Of a stretch of 64,000 bases of DNA, positions 38,589-48,916 are shown piece by piece. The notes beneath the pieces are model-generated. The model had not been told where the DNA came from, searched no databases, and saw nothing but the letters and a program-made list of their open reading frames with translations. The stretch is from contig NZ_CP048834.1 of NCBI RefSeq assembly GCF_012971745.1, forward strand, positions 1,550,001 to 1,614,000. Direction: 5' to 3'. The translations under genes were made by a program, and so were the position numbers. This stretch comes from Starkeya sp. ORNL1 (GTDB lineage: Bacteria > Pseudomonadota > Alphaproteobacteria > Rhizobiales > Xanthobacteraceae). Position 1 is the stretch's first letter. Each line of letters starts with the position of its first letter.

Positions 38589-38927
38589 TCACCCCTGCTC
38601 GGTCTCGAACCCGGCCGCCTTCCAGGCCAGCAGCCCGCCCGCCATGTGGCGGTGCAGGTCGTGGCCGGCGGCCTGCGCGGCGGCAGCAGCCTTTTGCGAG
38701 CGCTGGCCGGAGCGGCAGGAGAACACCAGGGTCTTCTCGCCGGGATCAGGCAAGGCGGCAGCGTCGAAGGTCGAGAGCGGGAACTCTACCGCGCCGGGAA
38801 TGCGTTCGACGGCAAGCTCATTGGGCTCGCGCACGTCGACCAGCAGGATGGAGCCGTCCTCCAGACCCGCCTTGACCTCCTCGACCGAGAGATGCTCGAT
38901 CACGCCGCCAAACGGGTTCTGTTCCAT
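38589..38927 (-). CDS. rhodanese-like domain protein
   Basis: A 112-residue single rhodanese domain: VDVREPNELAVERIPGAVEFPL, then the active-site loop FSCRSGQRSQ with the sulfur-carrying Cys, and GGLLAWKAAGF at the end. The six-residue CRSGQR loop is the GlpE/sulfurtransferase form, not the seven-residue phosphatase form. The start has GGGAG upstream. The partner is unknown. Confidence 0.9.
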   Translation of the reverse strand: MEQNPFGGVIEHLSVEEVKAGLEDGSILLVDVREPNELAVERIPGAVEFPLSTFDAAALPDPGEKTLVFSCRSGQRSQKAAAAAQAAGHDLHRHMAGGLLAWKAAGFETEQG

Positions 38928-38987
38928 CGTCGTGCTCCCTGCTGCTCGCCCGGAGGTAGACCCGCGCGAGCGTGACCGCAAGGGGTG

Positions 38988-40019
38988 TCAGCGCGGGCGC
39001 ACCGCCAGTATGCCGGCGACGATGAGACCGCCGCCGAACAGCACGGTGAGCGAGGGCACCTCGCCGAACAGCAGCGCCGCCATCGAGATGCCGATAACGA
39101 TCTGCAGCAGCAGCACGATGGAGATGGTGCCGGCGGTGAGCCGGCCGAGCGCGAAGGTGGCGAGGCCCTGGCCGAAGGCATGGGCAACGATGCCGAGGCC
39201 GACCACGGCGAGGAAACCCTGGAGGCTCGCCGGGACGATCTGCTCGCCGGCACCGACTGCGTAGGCGAGGCAGAACACCGCGCCGGCCGCAGTGGAGATC
39301 AGCGCCACCATGCCGCCGCCGAGGCCGGGAACGCGCACCACACCACCATGGGTGTGGCCGCCGCGGCGCATGACGCGCACCACGATCATATAGGCGGCGT
39401 AGCAGGCCGCCGCGCCGGTGGCGAGCAGGTCGCCGAGCAGGCTGTTGATGCCCGCGGCAGCACTGGTGCTGTCGAGCACGATGATGGCCGAACCGGCCAT
39501 GGCCAGCACCAATGCGATGAACAGGCCGAGCGTCGGGCGCTCGCCAAGGCAGGCCCAGGCGAACAGCAGCACGAACACCGGCGCCATGTTGCCGAGCAGC
39601 ACGCTGTTGGCGGTGCTGGTATTGGCCAGCGCTGCATGGAAGAAAACGAGGTCGGCGGCGAAGAACAAGCCGGCCAAGGTGCCGAAGGCGAACTGCCGGC
39701 CGCTGAACGGGCGCAGCCGCACGCCGGCGCCGACCGTCGCGACGTGGCGGGCCTTCATGGCACGCCATTCCGCATAGGCCCACAAAGCGGTCGGGCCGAC
39801 CGCGAACAGCATGCGCCAGAAGCCGATCGCCGCCGGGCCGGTATCGGCGAGGCGCACGAAGATCGGCGAGAAACCGATGCAGCCGGCCGCCACCAGCACG
39901 GCGATGAAGGCCTGCCGGCGCAGCCGCGCCTCCTCGATCGCCGGGATGGAGATCGACGCGAGAGCGGCGTCGTCGAGCGGCGACGACAGCGCGACGGAGG
40001 CGGGAGGCGGGGGTGACAT
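38988..40019 (-). CDS. DMT-superfamily (EamA) transporter
   Basis: A 343-residue protein with about ten membrane spans in two EamA repeats (first around CIGFSPIFVRLADTGPAAIGFWR; second from LLGDLLATGAAACYAAYMIVVR), ending in a short basic tail. A ~30-residue hydrophilic N-terminus precedes the first span. Members export metabolites such as amino acids or nucleosides. The LysR gene is divergent across a 236-base space and probably controls it. Confidence 0.85.
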   Translation of the reverse strand: MSPPPPASVALSSPLDDAALASISIPAIEEARLRRQAFIAVLVAAGCIGFSPIFVRLADTGPAAIGFWRMLFAVGPTALWAYAEWRAMKARHVATVGAGVRLRPFSGRQFAFGTLAGLFFAADLVFFHAALANTSTANSVLLGNMAPVFVLLFAWACLGERPTLGLFIALVLAMAGSAIIVLDSTSAAAGINSLLGDLLATGAAACYAAYMIVVRVMRRGGHTHGGVVRVPGLGGGMVALISTAAGAVFCLAYAVGAGEQIVPASLQGFLAVVGLGIVAHAFGQGLATFALGRLTAGTISIVLLLQIVIGISMAALLFGEVPSLTVLFGGGLIVAGILAVRPR

Positions 40020-40255
40020 TGCGGAACTCTTGAAAGCGCACGAAGATAAGCGGGAACGCAACCGGCACGGGATCGGAAGCCGGCGAAGCGCCGGCGACGC
40101 AGACACGGCATCGTCCGAACTGCGGTCTATACCTTGCGCTCAAATCGTAAAAGCAAATTTATTTTGTCGATGCATCACTAAAGATGATATGACATTCGTA
40201 TGTCTGCCGGTGGCAGTTTTTATGTGAGGCCGGCCGAACCTTGAGGGAGACGACG

Positions 40256-41128
40256 ATGCGCCACCTCGATACGGAATCGCTCGGCATGCTGATCGCCATC
40301 GTCGATTGCGGCGGCTTCACCGCGGCGGCGGAGCGGGTCGGGCGCACCCAGTCGGCGGTCTCGGCGCGCATCGCCCAGCTCGAGGAGAGCCTTGGCGTGC
40401 GCCTGCTGGAGCGCTCGCGGCGCGGCATTTCGCTGACCGAAACAGGCGAGCGGCTGGTGGCTCATGCGCGGCGCCTGCTCGCCTTCGAGAGCGAGGCGCT
40501 GGCCGATCTCAAGGGCGGCACGCCGGAAGGCAGCGTGCGGCTCGGCATGCCGGACGATTATGTCGACGCCTATTTCACCCCTACCATCGCCCGCTTCGCG
40601 GCGGCGTATCCGCGGGTCGAGATCTCGATCCGCTGCGACCTCTCCAAGGTGCTTGAGCCGGAGGTGGAGCGCGGCCATGTCGATGTGGCGCTCATCACCC
40701 GCGACCTGACACGCCCGACCGGCGAACTCCTGAAGCGCGAGAAGCTGCTCTGGCTCGCCGCCCGCGGCCACCGGCCGGAGCGCAACGACCCGCTGCCGCT
40801 GGCGCTGTTCCCGACCGGCTGCCGCGCCCGCCCGCACATCGCCGCCGCGCTCGACGCCGCCGGGCGCGCCTGGCGCGTTGCCTGCACCTCCTCGTCGAAT
40901 GGCGGCATCTATTCCGCGGTGGAGACCGGGCTGTGCATCACCGCACTGCCGGAATGCGCCGCGCCGGCCGAATGGCGCCGCCTCGGCCCGGCCGACGGCC
41001 TGCCGCCGCTGCCGGAGATGGAGGTCGGGCTGGTGCTGGCGCCGGGCGCTTCCGCCGCGGCGCGACGGCTGGCGGACACGTTCCGCACCGCGCTCTCCGC
41101 CGGCCCGCTGGCGGTTGAGGCGGCGTAG
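40256..41128 (+). CDS. LysR-family transcriptional regulator
   Basis: A 290-residue protein with the LysR N-terminal helix-turn-helix (FTAAAERVGRTQSAVSARIAQLEESLGVRLLERS) and a two-lobed periplasmic-binding-type effector domain. The ATG has GAGGGAG upstream. It is divergent from the DMT transporter; LysR proteins commonly regulate the gene they face. The AT-rich centre of the space, around 40145-40200, is the likely operator zone. Confidence 0.88.
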   Translation: MRHLDTESLGMLIAIVDCGGFTAAAERVGRTQSAVSARIAQLEESLGVRLLERSRRGISLTETGERLVAHARRLLAFESEALADLKGGTPEGSVRLGMPDDYVDAYFTPTIARFAAAYPRVEISIRCDLSKVLEPEVERGHVDVALITRDLTRPTGELLKREKLLWLAARGHRPERNDPLPLALFPTGCRARPHIAAALDAAGRAWRVACTSSSNGGIYSAVETGLCITALPECAAPAEWRRLGPADGLPPLPEMEVGLVLAPGASAAARRLADTFRTALSAGPLAVEAA

Positions 41129-41142
41129 GTCGTCCTGCTTGA

Positions 41143-42299
<1,157 letters not shown>

Positions 42300-42354
42300 C
42301 GCCCACATACAAGGATTGTCTGTTGGAGATGATGCATTGTGGTGTTGGCCGGAA

Positions 42355-42386
42355 GCAGATCCGGGGCCGGCCAGCCCCGGATCTGC
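42355..42386 (+). ncRNA. perfect 13-bp hairpin, possible part of an IS110 bridge RNA
   Basis: GCAGATCCGGGGC (42355-42367), loop CGGCCA, GCCCCGGATCTGC (42374-42386). It lies in the non-coding left end of IS-B, upstream of the transposase. In IS621 and relatives the bridge RNA that pairs with target and donor DNA is encoded in this place. Whether this hairpin belongs to such an RNA is inferred from position and structure. Confidence 0.4.
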
Positions 42387-42525
42387 GCCCGCCGCTGCGG
42401 CCGTTCTGGGATCGGGCGATACGCCCGTCGTCATCAAGGTCCGGCGGCGGGCCGGCTTCGTGTGCTTGTTGACTTGACTGGGCCGCGCGAGCGCGCCCGC
42501 AGACAATCCGAAGCCGAGCGAGATC

Positions 42526-43485
42526 ATGCCTCAACCCATCCCGCCGGCCAATGCCGGCCTGCGCATCCTGGGCGCCGATGTCGCCAAGGGCAGCATCGTC
42601 TTCCATGACGACCAAACCGGCCGCAGCTGGAGCGCGGCCAACACCCCCGAGAGCCTGGGCGCGGCGCTGGCGCCCTACGCCGGCTATGACTGGCTGATTT
42701 GCGAGACCACTGGCGGCTACGAGCGCGCGCTGCTCGAGACGGCGGCCGCGGTGGGCTTGCCGGCCGCCCGCGTGGACGCCGCCCAGGCGAAGGCCTTCAT
42801 CGCCTCCCATGGCGGACGCGCCAAGACCGACCGGATCGACGCCGCCTGGTTGAGCCGGTACGGCCGCGAACGCGCCGCCACCCTGACGCCCTGGCAAGTG
42901 CCCAGCCGCGAACGCGAAGCCTTCGCCGCACGGCTGCGCCATCGTCAGGATCTGCTGGCCCAGCGCACCCAGGCCAAGAACCGGCGCGGCGCTCCAGGCG
43001 CCGAGCCGCTCCATCAATTGCTGGATCGGCAGATCCACTTCCTCACCAGCCAGATCGCCGAGATCGACCGCCTCATGGCCGAGCAACTCGACGCCGACCC
43101 CGACCTGGCGCGCCACGAGCAGATCCTGCGCGCCATCCCGGGCATCGGCCCGGTCGCCGCCCGCACCCTCATCGCCCTGCTGCCCGAACTCGGCCGGCTC
43201 GGCCCCAAACAGGCCGCCAGCCTCGCCGGCCTCGCTCCCCATCCCAGAGATTCCGGATCCGCCCGAAAATACCGAAGAATGACCGGCGGCCGCGCAGCCC
43301 TGCGCCCCGTGCTCTTCATGGCGGCGCTCTCCGCTGCACGCGCCCACCCAGCCTTGAGCGCCGTCTACCAGCGCCTCACCGCCGCTGGAAAACCAAAGCG
43401 CCTCGCCATCGCCGCTGTCGCGCGAAAGCTCGTCGTCATCGCCAACGCTACCCTGCGAGACGCTCAAATCCCTCAGCCAAACTGA
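42526..43485 (+). CDS. IS110-family transposase, intact (IS-B)
   Basis: A 319-residue protein with the full IS110 layout. The N-terminal DEDD domain has ILGADVAKGSIVFHD, ICETTGGYERAL and AKTDRIDAAWLSRYG. A helical middle leads to PGIGPVAARTLIALLPELG (HhH-like) and the C-terminal serine-motif region PHPRDSGSARKYRRMTGGR. The DEDD residues and the DSG Ser all look present, so it is probably active. It is only distantly similar to IS-A's transposase, so the two are different elements. Confidence 0.92.
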   Translation: MPQPIPPANAGLRILGADVAKGSIVFHDDQTGRSWSAANTPESLGAALAPYAGYDWLICETTGGYERALLETAAAVGLPAARVDAAQAKAFIASHGGRAKTDRIDAAWLSRYGRERAATLTPWQVPSREREAFAARLRHRQDLLAQRTQAKNRRGAPGAEPLHQLLDRQIHFLTSQIAEIDRLMAEQLDADPDLARHEQILRAIPGIGPVAARTLIALLPELGRLGPKQAASLAGLAPHPRDSGSARKYRRMTGGRAALRPVLFMAALSAARAHPALSAVYQRLTAAGKPKRLAIAAVARKLVVIANATLRDAQIPQPN

Positions 43486-43513
43486 CTTGATGACGTTGCA
43501 CTTAAAAGATGAA

Positions 43514-43551
43514 CCTCATCCTGAGGTGCCGCGCAGCGGCCTCGAAGGATG
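43514..43551. repeat. family A REP-like unit on the right of the IS110 pair
   Basis: CCTCATCCTGAGGTGC-CGCGCAGCG-GCCTCGAAGGATG. It is the forward partner of the unit cut at 41178. Removing both IS elements would restore a normal reverse-forward pair like that at 32421-32523. Confidence 0.85.
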
Positions 43552-43610
43552 CTCAAGCAAAGCGCCCTTACCTTGATGCAAGCGTCGCCGAAGCTTGCTA
43601 TCGCTCGCTC

Positions 43611-44834
43611 ATGAGCGACGCCCCTCCCCTCGACCTCCCAGCCGACACCACCACGCCCCACGGCTCCGCCCGCGAGGTGCTGCTTGCCTTCGTCAAGCTC
43701 GGCCTCACCTCGTTCGGCGGGCCGGTGGCGCATCTCGGCTACTTCCGCGACGCCTTCGTGGTGCGCCGCCAATGGCTCACCGAAGCCGCTTACGCCGACC
43801 TCGTCGCGCTCTGCCAGTTCCTGCCGGGCCCGGCCTCCAGCCAGGTGGGCATGGCGCTGGGGCTGATGCGCGCCGGGCCGGCCGGCATGGCCGCGGCATG
43901 GCTCGGCTTCACCTTGCCTTCGGCATTGCTGATGCTCGGCTTCGCCTATGGCGTCGACAGCCTGGGTGCGCTCACCGGCGTCGGCTGGCTCGCCGGGCTG
44001 AAGGCGGCTGCCGCCGCGGTGGTGGCGCATGCCGTGCTCGGCATGGCGGCCAGCCTCTGCCCGGATCGGCCGCGCCGAACCATCGCGCTCATCGGTGCCG
44101 CTGCGGCGGCGGTGCTGCCCGGCGCTATCGGTCAGGTCGCGGTGCTGATCGCCGGCGCGCTCGCCGGGCTCGCCTTCCTGCGCCTGCCGCCGCGCCCGGC
44201 CGGCGAGCCGCTGCGGGTCGCCGTGCCGCGCCGCGCCGCCCTTGCCGCGCTGGCGCTGTTCGCGGCGCTGCTGGTCGGCCTGCCGGTACTGGCGCAAGCG
44301 AGCGGCAGCGCGGCGCTGCATCTGGCGGACGCGCTGTACCGTGCCGGCGCGCTGGTGTTCGGCGGCGGCCATGTGGTGCTGCCGCTGATCGAGGCGGAGC
44401 TGGTGCATCCCGGCGGGCTGACGCGCGAGGCCTTCCTTGCCGGCTATGGCGCGGTACAGGCGGTGCCCGGGCCGCTCTTCACCTTCGCGGCCTATGTCGG
44501 GGCGATGATGCCGAGCCCGCCGAACGGCGTGATCGGCGCCGCCATCGCGCTGGTCGCGATATTCCTGCCGTCCGCGCTGCTGGTCTATGGCGCGCTGCCG
44601 TTCTGGGCGCGGATCGCGGCGGACCGGCGGGCGCAGGATCTGCTGGGCGGCGTCAATGCCGCCGTGGTCGGCCTGCTCGGCGCTGCCTTCTGGGATCCGG
44701 TGGTGAGCGCGGGCGTCACGTCCGGCCGCGCCTTCGCCCTGGCGCTCGTCGCCTATCTCGCGCTGGCGCTCTGGCGCGTGCCGCCCTGGGCGGTGGTGGT
44801 CGGGGCGGCAGTGGCGGGGGCGATGATGCTGTGA
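43611..44834 (+). CDS. chrA: chromate transporter, long form
   Basis: A 407-residue membrane protein with two homologous CHR halves: LAFVKLGLTSFGGPVAHLGYF at the start of the first, and ALVFGGGHVVLPLIEAEL at the start of the second; also FLPGPASSQVGMALG and AVQAVPGPLFTFAAYVG. It exports chromate by proton antiport. The frame is open further upstream, but that part is translated REP sequence, so the ATG before SDAPPLDL is used. It converges with the multicopper oxidase gene, with only four bases between the stops. Confidence 0.92.
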   Translation: MSDAPPLDLPADTTTPHGSAREVLLAFVKLGLTSFGGPVAHLGYFRDAFVVRRQWLTEAAYADLVALCQFLPGPASSQVGMALGLMRAGPAGMAAAWLGFTLPSALLMLGFAYGVDSLGALTGVGWLAGLKAAAAAVVAHAVLGMAASLCPDRPRRTIALIGAAAAAVLPGAIGQVAVLIAGALAGLAFLRLPPRPAGEPLRVAVPRRAALAALALFAALLVGLPVLAQASGSAALHLADALYRAGALVFGGGHVVLPLIEAELVHPGGLTREAFLAGYGAVQAVPGPLFTFAAYVGAMMPSPPNGVIGAAIALVAIFLPSALLVYGALPFWARIAADRRAQDLLGGVNAAVVGLLGAAFWDPVVSAGVTSGRAFALALVAYLALALWRVPPWAVVVGAAVAGAMML

Positions 44835-44838
44835 GCCG

Positions 44839-47049
44839 TCAGTCGGCGACGACCCGGATCTTCTGCATCATGCCCTTATCCTCGTGCGCGAGGATGTGAC
44901 AATGGAAGACGAAGTCGCCAACCATCTCGCGGGTGAACTTCATCCGAAGCCGAACCTCTCCCGGGAGATCGGGTGTGTCGACGCCGGGTTGCGAGGATGA
45001 AGCCCGGCGCGAGGCGGGCGGAATGTTGATGGTGTCGAGGATCGGCGCACGGCCGTCGATCGCATCGGCCTCGGTCACGTCGCGGAAATGCATCTGATGC
45101 ATGTGGAAGGGATGGACCTCCAGCGTGTAGTTCTGGATGGTCCATTCTTCGACGGCGCTGTCCTTGCCCTTGAGGTGCACGACGACGTCGGGCGGCGAGT
45201 CCGGCACGAACGGACGTATCGCCACCGGTTGCCCCTGGCCATCGGTGGACTGGATCATGGTCAGGAAGAAGTCGGTCGAGTTCGGGTTGAACTGACCCTT
45301 GCCCGGCGGCCCGACAATCCATTGCGACTTCGACACGGTGAAGCCGCGCGGATATTCCATGAAGGCGAAGACGCGCTTCACGGCCGGCTCGACATCGAGC
45401 ATGTGGGCGTAGGTCGGATCCTGCGTTGCGGGGAGAAGCGCCGCAGCATCGGGCGGCGCGCTGGTGGACGCCGGGGCACCCGTGGAGACCACGCGCAACA
45501 GGCGCCGCGCCGGAATGCCGTCGGCGGCGCAGCCCGGCGTGACCTGGGTGGTGTCGAGATAGAGCGTAGCCCCCGGCGGTGGCGCGTCGACGAGGAACTC
45601 CACCCGGTTGGCCGTTGCGAGGAGCAAGGGCTTCTTGGTCGTGTCCACCCGGTCGATGCGGCGATGACCTTCATTGTCGTAGACCGGGGCACCGTCGAGC
45701 GCGACGATCTCCAGCGGCAGGATGCTGGTCTTCCCGTTCTGTGACAGCACGAGCTGCGGGCTGATATAGGTCTGGGCCGACGCGTTCACGAGGCGCCAGA
45801 GCTGGCGCTCGCCGGCCGCCATGGTCTTCACTAGGACCTTGTCGTCCGGAGGCGGGAACGCGGCCGTCTCGTTGACGAGGGCGCCGTTCAACGTCAGCCG
45901 CGTTACCGCGGGGCCGCCCACATCGGGCAGATCGGCCGGGCAGCCGGCGATATTCTCGCGGTCGATGCGCGGATCGACAGTCGGGAACCAGTTGCGCCCG
46001 GCGGGGGCGGCCGGCGGCGTGACCGAGGCCGCCGCGAGCTTGACCGCAGGCACGAGCGGCGTCGTCTCGCCCGGGACATATGCGCTCGGAATATCCCTGA
46101 CGATCATCACGTCGTCGCTGATGCCGAGCTTCTCGCGGCGGACGTCATCCTCGCCTTCGATGACGATGGCGCCGCTCGCGCCCATCATGGTCTGCGCGAG
46201 AGCCTGGCCGTGCATGTGCGTGTGGTAGAAATAAAGGCCCGTCGGATGATTGGGGGCTATGTCGTAGGAATAGGTCAGCTCGTTGGGAGCGTTCTGGCAC
46301 GTCAGCTGCGCCGGGAGCGGGCCGTTCCAGTTCGCCGCTACCAGCACGCTCTGGAGCACATTGTCGCTGCAGGGCTGCGGCGACACCTCAAGACCGTGGA
46401 CGTGGAGATTGGTCGTCCCATCCGAAAGATGGGGGATGTTGGTCTGGATCGGATAGAACGAGCCATTGGGGCCCGGCCCGGCCTTGAATCCTTGCTCCGG
46501 CTGAGAGCAGGTCTTCGAGACCGGGGGACCGCCGACATAGTTCTCGATGTCGCAGTTCTCGGTATTGTCCGGGCCGGAATTCCAGAGCGTATTGGTGAGG
46601 TGGATCGTCAGGCGATTGCCCTGCTTGATCCTGATCACCGGCGCGGCCGGCAGCGAGCCATTCCTGAAACAGAGGCTCGTATTGTCGACGCCGACGCCAG
46701 GGCCGATCCCAAGATCGAGATCGACCTTGACGTCGCCGGGCCCGGTCACGCTCGGCAGGCTCTGGTAGTCGGTCGGCGGCGCCGTGCAAACGGCCGGCGC
46801 CGGACTGTCGGCACGCAAGGCCACCTTGGTTGCCGAGAATTGCCCACCGGCGAAGGAAGCGAATGGCAGGCGCCCGGCAGAGCCCCGGCCATCCGCGGTG
46901 CAGAGGTACGAAAGCGGATCGAATGGAATCGGATTCACTGCAACGGGAACCGGCTTCACCGCCGGAATCGGATTGATCGTAGAGATCTGAGAAGGCCCGA
47001 CGACCATCGCAAAAAGCGATGCGATGCCGGCCAGATATCGCTCAACCAC
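44839..47049 (-). CDS. multicopper oxidase, periplasmic
   Basis: A 736-residue cupredoxin enzyme. All four copper motifs are present: NLHVHGLEVSP, YFYHTHMHGQ, HPFHMHQMHF and FHCHILAHEDKGMM. The GTG start with a GGGGGG ribosome binding site gives a short signal peptide (VERYLAGIASLFAMVVG); an earlier in-frame start would bury it. An unusual ~110-residue Pro-rich N-terminal region (NPIPAVKPVPVAVNPIPF) precedes the first domain. The terminal GMM Met fits a low-to-medium potential type 1 site. Possible roles are copper, manganese or phenol oxidation. Confidence 0.88.
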   Translation of the reverse strand: MVERYLAGIASLFAMVVGPSQISTINPIPAVKPVPVAVNPIPFDPLSYLCTADGRGSAGRLPFASFAGGQFSATKVALRADSPAPAVCTAPPTDYQSLPSVTGPGDVKVDLDLGIGPGVGVDNTSLCFRNGSLPAAPVIRIKQGNRLTIHLTNTLWNSGPDNTENCDIENYVGGPPVSKTCSQPEQGFKAGPGPNGSFYPIQTNIPHLSDGTTNLHVHGLEVSPQPCSDNVLQSVLVAANWNGPLPAQLTCQNAPNELTYSYDIAPNHPTGLYFYHTHMHGQALAQTMMGASGAIVIEGEDDVRREKLGISDDVMIVRDIPSAYVPGETTPLVPAVKLAAASVTPPAAPAGRNWFPTVDPRIDRENIAGCPADLPDVGGPAVTRLTLNGALVNETAAFPPPDDKVLVKTMAAGERQLWRLVNASAQTYISPQLVLSQNGKTSILPLEIVALDGAPVYDNEGHRRIDRVDTTKKPLLLATANRVEFLVDAPPPGATLYLDTTQVTPGCAADGIPARRLLRVVSTGAPASTSAPPDAAALLPATQDPTYAHMLDVEPAVKRVFAFMEYPRGFTVSKSQWIVGPPGKGQFNPNSTDFFLTMIQSTDGQGQPVAIRPFVPDSPPDVVVHLKGKDSAVEEWTIQNYTLEVHPFHMHQMHFRDVTEADAIDGRAPILDTINIPPASRRASSSQPGVDTPDLPGEVRLRMKFTREMVGDFVFHCHILAHEDKGMMQKIRVVAD

Positions 47050-47237
47050 GGCGCGCCCCCCAGCTGCCGAGAATTCCGGTCCGGCAGCGCCGGAGAGCCC
47101 TATCTTGATTGAAAAACGGGCCCTCCGCAATCAGCCAGGCGGTACCCGATCACGGTCCACGCACGACCGCCGAGGCTGCCCGGTCCGGCCCCCGGCGATC
47201 AAACGCGATGCGCGCCAAGAGACGCGCGCGAAGAAAG

Positions 47238-48011
47238 TCAGGCTTCCCGCTTGATGGTGAACGCCGAGAAGCTCTGCGCGGTCGGGAAGACCTGCAAGCG
47301 GTTGATGTTCACGTGGCGCGGCGTGGTGCAGCAGAAGAAGATCTGCTCGGCCATATCCTCGCCGGACAGCGGCTGGAGATTGGCATAGACGCTGTCCGAG
47401 CGCGCGGCATCGCCGTGGAAGCGCACCAGCGAGAACTCGGTCTCCACCATGCCGGGTTCGATATTGGTGACGCGTACATTGGTGCCCGCGAGATCGGCGA
47501 TCAGGTTCAGCGCGAACTGCTTCACGAACGCCTTGGTGCCGCCATAGGCGTTGCCGCCGGGATAGGGATAATCGCCGGCCACCGATCCGGTGAACACCAC
47601 ATGGCCCTCGCCCCGCTCCACCATGCCGGGCAGCGTGGTGCGCACGGTGTAGAGCAGGCCCTTGATGTTGGTGTCGACCATGTCCTCCCAATCCTCGAGG
47701 CTGGCGCGGTGCGCCGGCTCGAGGCCGAGCGCGAGGCCGGCATTGGCGAACACCACGTTCAGCGCCGCGAACGGCTCGGGGAGCGAGGACAGCGCATCGG
47801 TGAGCGCCGCATTGTCGCGCACATCGACCTCCAGCGGATGGAGCCGCGGGCCGAGTTCATCGCGCAGCGCGATCAGCCGGTCGGCGCGCCGGCCGGTGGC
47901 GACCACATGGGCGCCGGCGCGGGCGAAGCGGCGGGCGGTGGAGGCGCCGATGCCGGAGGTGGCGCCGGTCACCAGGACCCTGAGCGTGGACGGATCGAGC
48001 ATCTGGTACAT
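47238..48011 (-). CDS. ydfG: NADP-dependent 3-hydroxy acid dehydrogenase, YdfG-like SDR
   Basis: A 257-residue short-chain dehydrogenase: TGATSGIGASTARRFARAG (cofactor), ANAGLALGLEPAHRASLEDWE, catalytic Ser in FTGSVAGDYPYPG and YGGTKAF (Tyr/Lys), then RVTNIEPGMVETEFSLVRF. The PAHRAS-EDWE and PG-N-YG-TKAFV blocks are those of E. coli YdfG, which oxidises serine/3-hydroxy acids and reduces malonic semialdehyde. No operon partner is evident. Confidence 0.88.
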   Translation of the reverse strand: MYQMLDPSTLRVLVTGATSGIGASTARRFARAGAHVVATGRRADRLIALRDELGPRLHPLEVDVRDNAALTDALSSLPEPFAALNVVFANAGLALGLEPAHRASLEDWEDMVDTNIKGLLYTVRTTLPGMVERGEGHVVFTGSVAGDYPYPGGNAYGGTKAFVKQFALNLIADLAGTNVRVTNIEPGMVETEFSLVRFHGDAARSDSVYANLQPLSGEDMAEQIFFCCTTPRHVNINRLQVFPTAQSFSAFTIKREA

Positions 48012-48313
48012 GCGGCCTCCTCATCAATGTTGCACCGCCAGATAACGCCAACCGGACGCAGCGTCCATTACCTGGAAGGCCGAGGTCCGGCCGGTCCGGC
48101 ATGCTTAAGCATTTATTGAACATGACGCCCGAATGTGTGGACTTGCCCTATCGGCCGCTGTGGGGTCATGCTGACGCCACGATCCTCATCGACAACGTCA
48201 CCAAGACGACACGAACAAGCAACGACAAGAAGCGGGCAAACGGGATGAAATGCGGCTGCGTATTGGCCGCATTGGGGACGCGCACGGTGCGGGCCGTGAC
48301 GAGGAGTGACAAT
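48012..48313. other. intergenic region
   Basis: About 300 bases between the divergent SDR and the Inh-like lipoprotein gene. A frame is open through much of it and continuous with the lipoprotein gene, but it has no domain and the lipoprotein signal begins only at 48314. Nothing else is recognised. Confidence 0.4.
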
Positions 48314-48916
48314 ATGAACGCCACCACCCTTGCGGCAACGACAGCCGCCGCCTTGCTGCTGGCAGGCTGCAGCACGGTTCTCGACGGGTTTGGTTCGGCG
48401 TCCAGTTCCGCTTCTTCACCCGTGGAAAGCGCGAAGATCACCCCGGCGCCGACCGGCTCGGTGGAAAGCTCCGCCGTGCCTGCCGCGCAGCCGGCCTATG
48501 GCGCCGCCGCCGCCACCGCCAGCGCCGCGGTGACACCGAAGCCTTCGACCGCCGCCAACGCTGTCGCCCTCACCGCGCCGCCGGCCGCCACCGCGCCGGG
48601 CGGCGTCGCCTATGCCGAACCGGGCGCGGCGCGCACGCAGCTTGCCGGCAAATGGACCTTCACCTGGGATGGCGGGCAGAAGAGCTGCCCGGTCACGCTT
48701 TCCACCAGCCAGGGCATGTCCGGACTTGCCGCCAGCGCCGACCTTTCCTGCCCGAACGACATCTTCATGACCAAGGGCTGGGACATGTGGGGCAACGAGA
48801 TCGTGCTGCAGAACCATCTCGGCAAGGTCACCGCCCGGCTTCAGCCGGCCGGCGGCGGACGCTTTGACGGCGTCGCCACCGCGGACGGTGGCAAGATCAC
48901 GATGGTACGGCTGTAG
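48314..48916 (+). CDS. AprI/Inh-family metalloprotease inhibitor-like lipoprotein
   Basis: A 200-residue protein. The ATG with GAGGAG eight bases upstream opens a lipoprotein signal (TLAATTAAALLLAGC, lipobox LAGC). A ~75-residue Ala/Pro/Ser-rich linker leads to a C-terminal Inh domain: LAGKWTFTWDGGQKSCPVTLS, then a second Cys in ADLSCPNDIF and the closing strands GRFDGVATADGGKITMVRL. Inh proteins inhibit secreted serralysins in the periplasm; in rhizobia similar lipoproteins (Omp10-like) are simply outer-membrane lipoproteins. Confidence 0.8.
   Translation: MNATTLAATTAAALLLAGCSTVLDGFGSASSSASSPVESAKITPAPTGSVESSAVPAAQPAYGAAAATASAAVTPKPSTAANAVALTAPPAATAPGGVAYAEPGAARTQLAGKWTFTWDGGQKSCPVTLSTSQGMSGLAASADLSCPNDIFMTKGWDMWGNEIVLQNHLGKVTARLQPAGGGRFDGVATADGGKITMVRL

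Larger units (their letters stand above)
42300..43507 (+). mobile_element. IS110-family element IS-B (approximate ends)
   Basis: Starts right after the ACCTCAGC copy that ends IS-A and ends before GATGAACCTCATCC, the resumed REP-like sequence. It encodes an intact transposase and has a ~225-base non-coding left end with a perfect 13-bp hairpin. The elements are oriented back to back. The ends are inferred. Confidence 0.6.

Noticed and set aside
43509..43610. N-terminal extension of the chromate transporter
   Set aside because: It is translated REP-like repeat sequence; the family N-terminus begins after the ATG at 43611.
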